DNA of 46,141 nucleotides, taken from positions 1-46,141 of the forward strand of contig JABABK010000013.1 of assembly GCA_014238285.1 (NCBI GenBank), given 5' to 3'. The translations under genes were made by a program, and so were the position numbers. Source of the stretch: Hellea sp. (GTDB lineage: Bacteria > Pseudomonadota > Alphaproteobacteria > Caulobacterales > Maricaulaceae). Positions 39,113 to 46,141 of this stretch are shown here, piece by piece (position 1 is the stretch's first letter; each line of letters opens with the position of its first letter). The notes under the pieces were generated by a model. It did no database searches. It was not told the origin of the DNA and worked only from the letters and a program-made list of their open reading frames with translations.

Positions 39113-41338
39113 ATGTACGATATGTTTGATAAACACGTAGTAGAAATGGACTGGGCTGGAAGAACGCTCAGACTAGAAACCGGCGGCATGGCCCGCCAAG
39201 CTGACGGCGCTGTTCTAGCGTCTTACGGCGAAACAACCTTATTGGCCACTGTTTGTGCCAAGAAAACACCGAAGCCGGGACAAAGTTTTTTCCCGCTCAC
39301 CGTGAATTACATGGAAAAGTTTTATGCTACTGGCAAAATACCAGGGGGCTACTTTAAACGCGAAGGTCGTCCGACCGAACGCGAAACACTGATTGCGCGT
39401 CTGACTGACCGCCCACTTCGCCCGCTCTTTGTTAAGGGTTTTAAAAACGAAGTTCAGGTTGTCATCACAGTATTGCAGCACGACCTTGAAAATGAACCTG
39501 ATGTGCTTGGCATGATCGCAGCTTCTGCGGCGCTCTCAATTTCAGGCGTACCTTTTATGGGCCCAATCGCGGCAGCCCGTGTTGGCCTTATTGATGGCGA
39601 TTATGTTTTAAACCCAACAATCCAAGAGCTAGACGATAGCGAACTTGATCTGGTTATCGCCGGCACGCAAGACGCCGTCATGATGGTTGAATCAGAAGCA
39701 AAAGAACTAACCGAAGAGCAAATGCTCGGCGGCGTTATGTTTGCTCACGAAAGCATGCAGCCTGTTATTGAGGCCATTATTGATTTGGCCGAAAAAGCAG
39801 CTAAAGAGCCTTGGGATTACCAGGCGCCAGATCTCTCAGCTGAGAAGAAACTGATTACAAAGCAAGCTGAGAAAGCTGTCAAAGCCGCTTATAAGTTTAC
39901 GGACAAAATGGAGCGTCAGGACGCTCTTCGCGTTGCTAAAGATGCAGCTTGGGAAGCGCTCGGCGAATCTGAAGCAAATCCTGATGGTATGCAGTCCAAT
40001 GTTTTTGGTGACGTTTTTAAATCACTAGAAAGTGGCATTGTTCGCGCATCTGTCATTAAAACAGGTAAGCGTATCGATGGCCGTAAAGTTGATGAAGTTC
40101 GCCAAATCGTTTCCGAAGCTGGTATGCTTCCACGTACACATGGTTCTGCTTTGTTTACGCGCGGCGAAACACAGGCTTTATGTGTTGCAACGCTTGGCAC
40201 ATCTGATGACGAGCAATTTGTTGATCAGCTAACCGGCACGATCAAAAACAAATTCCTTCTTCATTACAACTTCCCACCATATTCTGTCGGTGAAGCTGGC
40301 CGCATGGGCGGTACATCTCGCCGCGAAACAGGCCACGGTAAGCTCGCATGGCGCGCTTTGCAGGCTGTTTTGCCAACGCCGGAGGATTTCCCTTACACAA
40401 TCCGTCTGGTCTCCGAGATCATGGAATCTAACGGATCATCTTCTATGGCGACTGTTTGTGGTTGTTCCCTTGCTATGATGGATGCTGGTGTTCCAATTAA
40501 GCGTCCAGTATCTGGTATCGCGATGGGTCTTATCAAAGACGAAGACGGTTTTGCTGTTTTATCTGATATCCTGGGTGATGAAGATCATCTTGGCGATATG
40601 GACTTTAAAGTTGCTGGGACTTCAGAAGGTATCACATCACTTCAAATGGATATTAAAATCGCTGGTATCACTGAAGATATCATGCAGCAGGCTCTCGCTC
40701 AGGCGAAAGTTGGCCGTAATCATATCCTCGGCGAAATGAATAAAGCGCTAGAAGAATCTCGTGAAGATGTTGGTGAATTTGCACCGCGCATCGAAACCAT
40801 GAAAATTCCAGTCGACAAAATTCGTGACGTTATCGGGTCTGGCGGTAAGGTTATTCGCGAAATCGTTGACACCACAGGCGCACGCGTCTCTGTTGAGGAT
40901 GATGGAACGATTAAAATCGCCTCTAATGACCAAGCGTCTATCACAGCGGCGAAAGACTGGATCCACAGCCTGACAGCCGAACCAGAAGTTGGTGTTATCT
41001 ATAAAGGTAAAGTGGTCAAAGTCGTTGACTTTGGTGCCTTCGTGAACTTCTTTGGTAAAAAGGACGGCCTTGTGCATGTTTCGCAAATTGCCAAAGAGCG
41101 CGTTAATCACCCATCTGATTACCTCAAAGAAGGTCAGGAAGTTTATGTGAAACTTATGGGCTTTGATGATCGCGGTAAAGTTCGTCTGAACATGAAATAT
41201 GTTGATCAGGAAACGGGCCTAGAATTCCCACGTGAAGATGCTTCTGGTTCTAAAGGCAATGACAAAGCTGCCGACAAAGGCGATAGCAAGAAAAAGCCTC
41301 GCCGTCGCCGCCGCGGAAAGTCTAACGAAGAAGAATAG
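39113..41338 (+). CDS. pnp: Polyribonucleotide nucleotidyltransferase (PNPase)
   Basis: A phosphorolytic 3'-5' exoribonuclease and degradosome component, 741 aa from the ATG at 39113; the ATG at 39122 is an alternative. Two RNase PH-like domains (the second with [21 protein letters not shown] holding catalytic Asp residues) are joined by an alpha-helical domain, then KH ([21 protein letters not shown]) and S1 ([16 protein letters not shown]) domains, and an acidic-basic tail ending [12 protein letters not shown]. PNPase is the known partner of Rsr and Y RNA in RNA decay, so it is functionally tied to the island at 24417 though not in its operon. Confidence 0.96.
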   Translation: MYDMFDKHVVEMDWAGRTLRLETGGMARQADGAVLASYGETTLLATVCAKKTPKPGQSFFPLTVNYMEKFYATGKIPGGYFKREGRPTERETLIARLTDRPLRPLFVKGFKNEVQVVITVLQHDLENEPDVLGMIAASAALSISGVPFMGPIAAARVGLIDGDYVLNPTIQELDDSELDLVIAGTQDAVMMVESEAKELTEEQMLGGVMFAHESMQPVIEAIIDLAEKAAKEPWDYQAPDLSAEKKLITKQAEKAVKAAYKFTDKMERQDALRVAKDAAWEALGESEANPDGMQSNVFGDVFKSLESGIVRASVIKTGKRIDGRKVDEVRQIVSEAGMLPRTHGSALFTRGETQALCVATLGTSDDEQFVDQLTGTIKNKFLLHYNFPPYSVGEAGRMGGTSRRETGHGKLAWRALQAVLPTPEDFPYTIRLVSEIMESNGSSSMATVCGCSLAMMDAGVPIKRPVSGIAMGLIKDEDGFAVLSDILGDEDHLGDMDFKVAGTSEGITSLQMDIKIAGITEDIMQQALAQAKVGRNHILGEMNKALEESREDVGEFAPRIETMKIPVDKIRDVIGSGGKVIREIVDTTGARVSVEDDGTIKIASNDQASITAAKDWIHSLTAEPEVGVIYKGKVVKVVDFGAFVNFFGKKDGLVHVSQIAKERVNHPSDYLKEGQEVYVKLMGFDDRGKVRLNMKYVDQETGLEFPREDASGSKGNDKAADKGDSKKKPRRRRRGKSNEEE

Positions 41339-41361
41339 TCTTCCTCTTCTAATCTAATTCG

Positions 41362-41403
41362 AAAGCCCGGCCTCTTGATCAAAAGAGGGGCCGGGCTTTT
41401 TTT
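41362..41403 (+). terminator. Strong terminator between pnp and the DUF6090 operon
   Basis: The long stem AAAGCCCGGCCTCTT pairs with AAGAGGGGCCGGGCTTT around GATCAA, with one small bulge, followed by T. It may serve both convergent transcription units. Confidence 0.88.
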
Positions 41404-41444
41404 GTCTTAGATTAAGAAGCCCTAATCACCAAAAGGCTTGACAC

Positions 41445-42197
41445 CTACGCGCCTTCTTCGAAATCCTTCTCAAGAATTATTCTGATCTTTGTGACTTGTT
41501 CTGCCCAGGGCACGATGCCGAATCTGTTCACCACGGCACTGAACCGGTTCATGTTTGACGCCAGAGCGTTCATCGCCTCTTGATTTTGCGAAAAAGCCTT
41601 AGCGTCACATGATGTTTCTGTGAGGAAGTGAATCCGCCTCGGGCTGTCTTCGAGCTCTGACCTAACCGGCTTTATTTCGAAAAACTCGGGGTGCTGAGAT
41701 TGGAGGTTTTGGTTCTGAATCTCTGCCACATCCATAATCCGATCGAGGGATTCGCGTTTTTGCGTTAGTGTCGCCAAGCCCTGCCTCAATTCTCTATTTC
41801 TAAGAATACTGGTTCGACCGGCATCGCGCAGTGCGGTCCAGGACGGCAGGCTCGTCGCAACAATTCCTGGGGAGTGTGACGTTGAAAGAGCATCACATTC
41901 GATTTCTGTTAAGTCTCGCCATTCCGTTCTGCCATGTAAAATATCCGCAGCGGTTCCGAGCGCGTTCAGCGCCTCAATGCGGGTTGCAATAAGCTGAGTA
42001 GAATTCTTCTCCAGCTCAAGCACGTCTTGATACAAAGCCTGCAGGAAAACAGCTTCCTCGGCGCGGTCAATACGTGACTGGTTCCAGGCGCTAACCTGAA
42101 GGCCCAAAAAAATACCAATCATGACGATCACGATTTCTAATGCGACCGTGAACCAATCCTGCCGCCGCATGGCGTCCGCGAGCTTGCGTAGAATCAT
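41445..42197 (-). CDS. DUF6090-like single-pass membrane protein, paralog 1
   Basis: A 250-aa protein and the last gene of the paralog operon. The amphipathic start MILRKLADAMRRQDWFTVALE is followed by one TM at about 21-38 (IVIVMIGIFLGLQVSAWN) and a long coiled-coil-prone soluble part. It is the most diverged member: the KHVKDQNWFAV core is AMRRQDWFTVA. The conserved end GIVPWAEQVTKIRIILEKDFEE is present. Its ATG overlaps the upstream stop by 4 nt. Function unknown. Confidence 0.75.
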   Translation of the reverse strand: MILRKLADAMRRQDWFTVALEIVIVMIGIFLGLQVSAWNQSRIDRAEEAVFLQALYQDVLELEKNSTQLIATRIEALNALGTAADILHGRTEWRDLTEIECDALSTSHSPGIVATSLPSWTALRDAGRTSILRNRELRQGLATLTQKRESLDRIMDVAEIQNQNLQSQHPEFFEIKPVRSELEDSPRRIHFLTETSCDAKAFSQNQEAMNALASNMNRFSAVVNRFGIVPWAEQVTKIRIILEKDFEEGA

Positions 42198-42985
42198 TGT
42201 GCATCCTCGACTAACTCCAACAAAGATTTCGTATCATTTAAAACTTGGTAGGATTGCTCAATACCGGCATGAGCAGCGAGCGCCCGCCACACTACGTGCG
42301 AGCGCATATTCGCCCATAGTGGATCTTCCGCAGCTACGTCGAATACTTCAGTTGCAGCATGGGTTTGTTCTGAACCGAAGACAGAAGAGACCAAACGCGA
42401 CGATTGACAGGCATCATTAACATTAGAAGACGCACAGATCTGCTCCGGTAACACCACAAATCCTAACCCGCTATCGCGCAAAAAGGCGGTATATGGCTCT
42501 GCGAAGAATTCATTGTTGTTTTCCACGATACGCTCGACCCGGTTGAGCCCATCAAAATAAGTAATTATACGATTCCGCAAAGTGGGGTCTTGTATAAGCG
42601 TCAGGCGCCCGGCGCTTTTCATTTCAGAAAATACCGGGCTGTCGAGTATTAAGGTTCGCCGTCCAAAGGATGAAATCAAAGAATGTCCCAGATCTAATGT
42701 GTCTAATCCAGTTCGTCGATTGTTGATCACTTTGAGAGCAATTTTTGCGTTTTCGACTACTTCTTGCTCTTTTGAAATCTGTTCCTTCACGGTGACTTCG
42801 ATTGCCTTAAGGTCTCTCACCAAGAGCGCCATATAATCACTTTCAAGCTGGCGCTCGCTGCGCGCCTCACTCCAATTGGTGATCTGGAACGCGATAAGAA
42901 TACCGACGACCACAATGAAAAAATCAAGCCCCACTGCGAACCAGTTTTGATCACGCACGTGTTTTGTCAGAGAGCGCAGGAGCAT
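42194..42985 (-). CDS. DUF6090-like single-pass membrane protein, paralog 2
   Basis: A 263-aa paralog. N-terminal module MLLRSLTKHVRDQNWFAVG, TM at about 20-40 (LDFFIVVVGILIAFQITNWS), then a helical soluble domain with a Cys pair (EQICASSNVNDACQS) that might form a disulphide if periplasmic. Overlaps the next gene by 4 nt and the previous by 1 nt. Soluble part is strongly diverged from its siblings, while the N-terminal 45 residues are near-identical. Confidence 0.75.
   Translation of the reverse strand: MLLRSLTKHVRDQNWFAVGLDFFIVVVGILIAFQITNWSEARSERQLESDYMALLVRDLKAIEVTVKEQISKEQEVVENAKIALKVINNRRTGLDTLDLGHSLISSFGRRTLILDSPVFSEMKSAGRLTLIQDPTLRNRIITYFDGLNRVERIVENNNEFFAEPYTAFLRDSGLGFVVLPEQICASSNVNDACQSSRLVSSVFGSEQTHAATEVFDVAAEDPLWANMRSHVVWRALAAHAGIEQSYQVLNDTKSLLELVEDAQ
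42937..42985 (-). repeat. Repeated 5' coding module of the DUF6090-like genes (example copy)
   Basis: The first ~50 nt of each paralog, coding for (I/L)LR(S/R)(L/I/V)TKHV(K/R)DQNWFAV, are nearly identical at DNA level. Other copies lie at about 43704-43752, 44441-44489, 45051-45099 and 45872-45920. Such blocks could allow recombination between copies and explain gene gain and the truncated copy at 45004-45099. Confidence 0.65.
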
Positions 42986-43752
42986 TATTTGGTTTCCAAT
43001 TTCTTCTGTCTCGCGTCAATCAGCTTGCTGATTTCAATACACTTTTTTTGTATGCGTTTAAGCGTTATGATGCGTTCATTCGTGGAGGCTGAGCGAATAA
43101 GCAGGCCATTTCGAAATTGCATTGTTTTCACAAACTCAGGAATAGGCGAAGAACTTGGCTCAGTCCCCAACCATGGAACCACGACCTCCTTCAAGTCAAG
43201 TGTTGGCGTTTTTAAAACTTCCGCCATGTCGACATAATCAAACAAGATTGGATCGGTAAACTTTTCGAGGGCATGTACCTCCAATTGTTCTTCGAATTCA
43301 GCTTCATCCATCAATGCGGCAAGGTCTTGAAGTGATGTAACGATACCATCGTCACCTATGACGCCCAAACGACCCGAACTTTGCAAGGTTTCAAAAGTTG
43401 TGACTTTTAATTCTACGGATGCGAAAGACCAAAGAGCACGGTGAGCCAATTCCGGGAATTTATTGGGTGTAACATTCTGTTTTTTGCCGACGCTAAACTC
43501 AAACAAGATTTGTCGTGCGGCATCATGTGTCTCAAGTTGACTGATGACCGAATCAACCTCCATAATCGACCCTTCCATATCTTCTTCAAGAGATAACAAG
43601 AACTTTACTTCGGCGCGTTGTTCCCCGCGTGCCTCATTCCAATTGTTAATCTGAAACGCGATGAGGATACCAACAACAACAATGAAGAAATCAAGAAAAA
43701 CCGCGAACCAGTTTTGATCTTTGACGTGTTTAGTCAGGGAGCGGAGCAGCAT
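42985..43752 (-). CDS. DUF6090-like single-pass membrane protein, paralog 3
   Basis: A 255-aa paralog with the shared module MLLRSLTKHVKDQNWFAVF and TM IVVVGILIAFQINNWNEARG. The soluble part contains an FETLQSSGRLGVIGDDG motif; a related T-x-x-x-SG/AG-R/D-L-x-x-I motif recurs in the other copies and probably marks the family core. TAATG overlaps join it to both neighbours. Confidence 0.75.
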   Translation of the reverse strand: MLLRSLTKHVKDQNWFAVFLDFFIVVVGILIAFQINNWNEARGEQRAEVKFLLSLEEDMEGSIMEVDSVISQLETHDAARQILFEFSVGKKQNVTPNKFPELAHRALWSFASVELKVTTFETLQSSGRLGVIGDDGIVTSLQDLAALMDEAEFEEQLEVHALEKFTDPILFDYVDMAEVLKTPTLDLKEVVVPWLGTEPSSSPIPEFVKTMQFRNGLLIRSASTNERIITLKRIQKKCIEISKLIDARQKKLETK

Positions 43753-44489
43753 TATTTGAGTTCCTTCAGTCGAGTTTCGAGCGCATCGATCAATTCTCGC
43801 GTTGACGCTTCAAGTTCTGTTATCCGCTTCACATCGCTTCGCGAATTGTACCATCGATTGTACAGGAGGCCTTCGAAGCGTTTTGACGAAAACAACCCAG
43901 AATAATCACTTTCAAGCTTGCTTCCTGTTCCGGTTCCGTCAACATGTTGCGCTATACTGGGCCAGGCGAGATATTCATAGGTAAGCCCAAGGATAAGCTC
44001 TTCGCCATGCATCCGTTCTATCTCCTGCCATTCAGCCAATGCCTGAAAATCCGTTTGCCATTTACTGAGCTGGCTTTGAATTTTGGCGTCTTGAATAAGA
44101 TCGAGATCACCCGATGCCAATAAGGAGTTAGTGGCGCCGAGATTAGGAATAAATCTTGGGTTTGTTAGGCCATCGCTCAAAGTTTGAGCGACGGATTCAT
44201 CTGTGATATTGAGATCAGGTTCGGGTGCAATCATCGACTTTAGTTTCGCGGAGGCGCGCATGGTTCTCTGGGTTTGGGATTTGTTTTCTGCAAGAACCGC
44301 AAGGTTTTGATTATACTCAACAACCAGCCTCTCAATAGACTCACGTTCGGCGGCGCGATCTGCTCTTTCTTCATTCCAATTGGTAATCTGAAACGCAATG
44401 AGAATACCCGCAACCACGATAAAGAAATCAAGAAAGACCGCAAACCAGTTTTGGTCTTTGACGTGTTTTGTAATCCGTCGAAGGATCAT
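43752..44489 (-). CDS. DUF6090-like single-pass membrane protein, paralog 4
   Basis: A 245-aa paralog with MILRRITKHVKDQNWFAVF and TM FIVVAGILIAFQITNWNEER. The core motif is NSLLASGDLDLIQDAKIQSQLS. The C-terminal ITELEASTRELIDALETRLKEL is a coiled coil. The start overlaps the stop of the SnoaL-like lipoprotein gene by one base (TAATG). Confidence 0.75.
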   Translation of the reverse strand: MILRRITKHVKDQNWFAVFLDFFIVVAGILIAFQITNWNEERADRAAERESIERLVVEYNQNLAVLAENKSQTQRTMRASAKLKSMIAPEPDLNITDESVAQTLSDGLTNPRFIPNLGATNSLLASGDLDLIQDAKIQSQLSKWQTDFQALAEWQEIERMHGEELILGLTYEYLAWPSIAQHVDGTGTGSKLESDYSGLFSSKRFEGLLYNRWYNSRSDVKRITELEASTRELIDALETRLKELK

Positions 44490-45007
44490 TATTTGGTTTC
44501 CTCAGGCAAATTAGCAAAAGGACATGTCCCTAAGAGGTCAGCCCCAACGCCAAGGTTGGAGTTAAAGATGTCTGCCTCAATCAACCAATCGCCATTAGAT
44601 TGTTGTTTTCGTACTTCCAGGAACTTTCCGACATCAACGTCATATCCGCCAGCCCCATCGGGAATGAAAACACAGGAACGACCACGGATATAGGCCAGAT
44701 CCCCCCGGCCCTCTATCGCTTCAAGTTCAAACGCTATGCGAAAACCTGTTTCGTTCGCCATTTCCCATTTGGCGATGGCATCACGCCCTTCCACCACAAG
44801 CCCATTGGGCGGCATCATGATTGCATCTGGCGTAAAAAGAGCCGCCAACCCTTCCCAATCGTTTTGATTATAAGTCTCAACCCAATTTTTGGACAACGCT
44901 TTTATGTCCGATATCTCGGTGGCACTCAGAGGTGTAGAATTTGGCTGACATGCGCAGAGTCCGCCCAAAAGAACAAAGGCTATAATTGATGTGTATTTGT
45001 GTTTCAT
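44489..45007 (-). CDS. SnoaL/DUF4440-like lipoprotein
   Basis: A 172-aa protein with a lipoprotein signal (IIAFVLLGGLCAC; likely lipidated at Cys20) followed by a SnoaL-like cystatin-fold domain: IKALSKNWVETYNQNDWEGLAALFTPDAIMMPPN and VEGRDAIAKWEM are typical. It may bind a small ligand or act as an enzyme of the ketosteroid-isomerase fold. It is embedded in the DUF6090 operon with overlapping start and stop codons, so it should be made with those membrane proteins. Confidence 0.85.
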   Translation of the reverse strand: MKHKYTSIIAFVLLGGLCACQPNSTPLSATEISDIKALSKNWVETYNQNDWEGLAALFTPDAIMMPPNGLVVEGRDAIAKWEMANETGFRIAFELEAIEGRGDLAYIRGRSCVFIPDGAGGYDVDVGKFLEVRKQQSNGDWLIEADIFNSNLGVGADLLGTCPFANLPEETK

Positions 45008-45099
45008 TCAAAACTCTCTTTTTGTTTTAAAAAGACGTCGAACCTAACCGCGAACCAGTTCTGGTCTTTGACGTGTTGTGTGAGGCGGCGGAGGATCAT
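45004..45099 (-). pseudogene. Decayed DUF6090-like gene reduced to its first 20 codons
   Basis: A 31-codon reading frame starting MILRRLTQHVKDQNWFAVRF, which matches the conserved N-terminal module of its neighbours and then leaves the family sequence (DVFLKQKESFE) before a TGA. The TM and soluble parts are gone. It still overlaps the preceding stop (ATGA) and the SnoaL-like start (ATGA), so it may remain as a translational coupler. Confidence 0.7.
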
Positions 45100-45920
45100 G
45101 GCGTCGCCTCCTGCTCAAAAGTGTGGGTGATCTCGAGTTCAAGATCTACCGCATGATGGAGAGCCCTCAGCTTTTCGCTTACGGGCATAATGCCTCTTGT
45201 GGTGTAGCTGGAGTATTTACTTACGTTCAACGCAAAGGCATTCAAGAAGGGCCTATCTTGGCGCATCGCTTCGTAATCACACCAATAATCGTCTGGAGGA
45301 CTACCCGTGTCAAAGTCATATTCCCAATTTTTATTCCTGATCTCAAACAGATCGGGAAAGCGACTAGACAAGTGAGTAGAGGACTTTTCTATAGCAACAA
45401 TTAGGTCATTCGCTCGATCGGTCTGCTGAAGGAAGGATTGTAAAGCGGCCCTGATGTTCGCCGAAGCAATATCATTCACCCGCCCGGAGGACACCAACTC
45501 TGTTGCGGTTGGTAATACCGCTGGCGGAACCGTCAAAGCAGCCGTCCAATCAATGGTATTACAAATAAAAGCCGCCGAGAGGCCGCTGACTTTTTCAATC
45601 CCTGGAAAATCTCTGACGTTCAGCTTGTCTGCCTCAGATAAATCATCACGTTCTCTCATCAGGAATTCGGTGATAATTACGTGCAATTCCATATCCAAAG
45701 GTCGGCCCGTATCGTAAAACGCCCGGCGTTCTTGTAGTTCAACAATATCGCTATGCAATCGTCCAAGAAAATCACTTTCGCTCATTCGTATCGCCCGCGC
45801 ATCATTCCAGTTAGAAACTTGCAGACCTATAAACACGCCGATGACCACAATGAAAAAATCAAGGGCGACCGCAAACCAGTTCTGATCTTTGACGTGTTTT
45901 GTGACGCGGCGCAGGATCAT
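45096..45920 (-). CDS. DUF6090-like single-pass membrane protein, paralog 5
   Basis: A 274-aa paralog, the longest. MILRRVTKHVKDQNWFAVA precedes the TM IVVIGVFIGLQVSNWNDAR. The family core reads TELVSSGRVNDIASANIRAALQ, and Cys residues in FICNTIDWT and YWCDYEA may pair. The C-terminus has GIMPVSEKLRALHHAVDLELE, comparable to GIVPW in paralog 1. It overlaps both neighbours by 4 nt. Confidence 0.75.
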   Translation of the reverse strand: MILRRVTKHVKDQNWFAVALDFFIVVIGVFIGLQVSNWNDARAIRMSESDFLGRLHSDIVELQERRAFYDTGRPLDMELHVIITEFLMRERDDLSEADKLNVRDFPGIEKVSGLSAAFICNTIDWTAALTVPPAVLPTATELVSSGRVNDIASANIRAALQSFLQQTDRANDLIVAIEKSSTHLSSRFPDLFEIRNKNWEYDFDTGSPPDDYWCDYEAMRQDRPFLNAFALNVSKYSSYTTRGIMPVSEKLRALHHAVDLELEITHTFEQEATP

Positions 45921-46141
45921 GGGGATGGCTCCGTGTCATGAGAAATATCAAGCAATATATCGACGCGCTCGTGGACTTTGCGAACCTGCGCAACCCATGG
46001 CAATAAACCGTCCCGCATATATGCGTCATAGGCATCCACATTAAATGTAATATCATTAATTACCGCTTGATTTTTGAGAATCTCCTCTGCGCTGCATGTC
46101 GTCGATGCGTCGCGTTCCAATTCATCAGGACTTCCGGTAAC
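45917..46141 (-). CDS. DUF6090-like protein, C-terminal part (partial), paralog 6
   Basis: The open frame enters from the right edge and ends at 45917. The last residues, RDGLLPWVAQVRKVHERVDILLDIS, match the conserved G-x-x-P-W C-terminal region of the family. The N-terminus lies outside the window. The stop overlaps the start of paralog 5 (ATGA). An in-frame TTG at 46120 is not the true start. Confidence 0.7.
   Translation of the reverse strand, partial: VTGSPDELERDASTTCSAEEILKNQAVINDITFNVDAYDAYMRDGLLPWVAQVRKVHERVDILLDISHDTEPSP

Overview
The window looks like a chromosomal segment of a moderate-GC alphaproteobacterium. Evidence: the rpmH-rnpA-yidC-engB-argB and def-fmt-truA gene orders, the DUF2794 and DUF2505 proteins, HxlR and PHA genes, and a tRNA-His with A73, a state known from alphaproteobacteria. 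A marine Caulobacterales/Maricaulales-type host is my guess; nothing here fixes the genus. I see no integrase, transposase or CRISPR array.

Layout. (1) 1-7919, all on the minus strand: a housekeeping block read rpmH, rnpA, yidC, engB, argB, a DUF1036 secreted protein, a HAD nucleotidase, def, a 61-aa membrane microprotein, fmt, a GIY-YIG gene between inverted repeats, and the start of truA. (2) 8091-22621: mixed metabolic and envelope genes: SDR, an OmpR-type two-component system, HerA-like ATPase, AI-2E-family permease, DUF2794, Bax-inhibitor-1 protein, aldo/keto reductase, ThpR RNA phosphodiesterase, acyltransferase-3/SGNH, M20 peptidase, DUF2505, HxlR regulator, and an MddA/NnrU-like methyltransferase. 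(3) 22622-31556: an RNA-repair island. (4) 31714-36107: a polyhydroxyalkanoate cluster (phasin, phaC, phaZ, phasin, TetR). (5) 36291-41338: rbfA, truB, rpsO and pnp with two small exported proteins. (6) 41445-46141, minus strand: a fully overlapping operon of DUF6090-like single-pass membrane paralogs, with a decayed copy and a SnoaL-like lipoprotein.

The highlight is region 3. A divergent rtcR (CARF + AAA+) faces a co-directional series: rsr (bacterial Ro60), four Y RNAs, twelve tRNA genes, kptA/tpt1, rtcB, an unknown 133-aa protein, a DUF4291 protein and rtcA. The RNA block (26044-27528) is tightly packed; most spacers are 1-14 nt. The four Y RNAs share one Ro-binding module (outer stem, constant AUGCC bulge, inner stem, UACAU junction). 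They differ in effector: one is a bare hairpin and three carry a tRNA-like domain, one of which is almost a complete circularly permuted tRNA. The tRNA anticodons (CAU, UUG, GUU, UUU, UUC, UCG, GUA, UAG, UAA, GUG, GAU, UGG) overlap strongly with known targets of anticodon nucleases, and several tRNAs are structurally odd, notably two Leu tRNAs without the long variable arm.

My reading (inference): RtcR senses RNA ends released by tRNA cleavage and switches on a unit that heals and religates RNAs (RtcA, RtcB, KptA), routes damaged RNA through Ro/Y RNA, and supplies replacement or decoy tRNAs. The RtcR here has GAYAGA in place of the GAFTGA sigma54-contact motif, and I see no -24/-12 promoter, so its mode of activation may be atypical.
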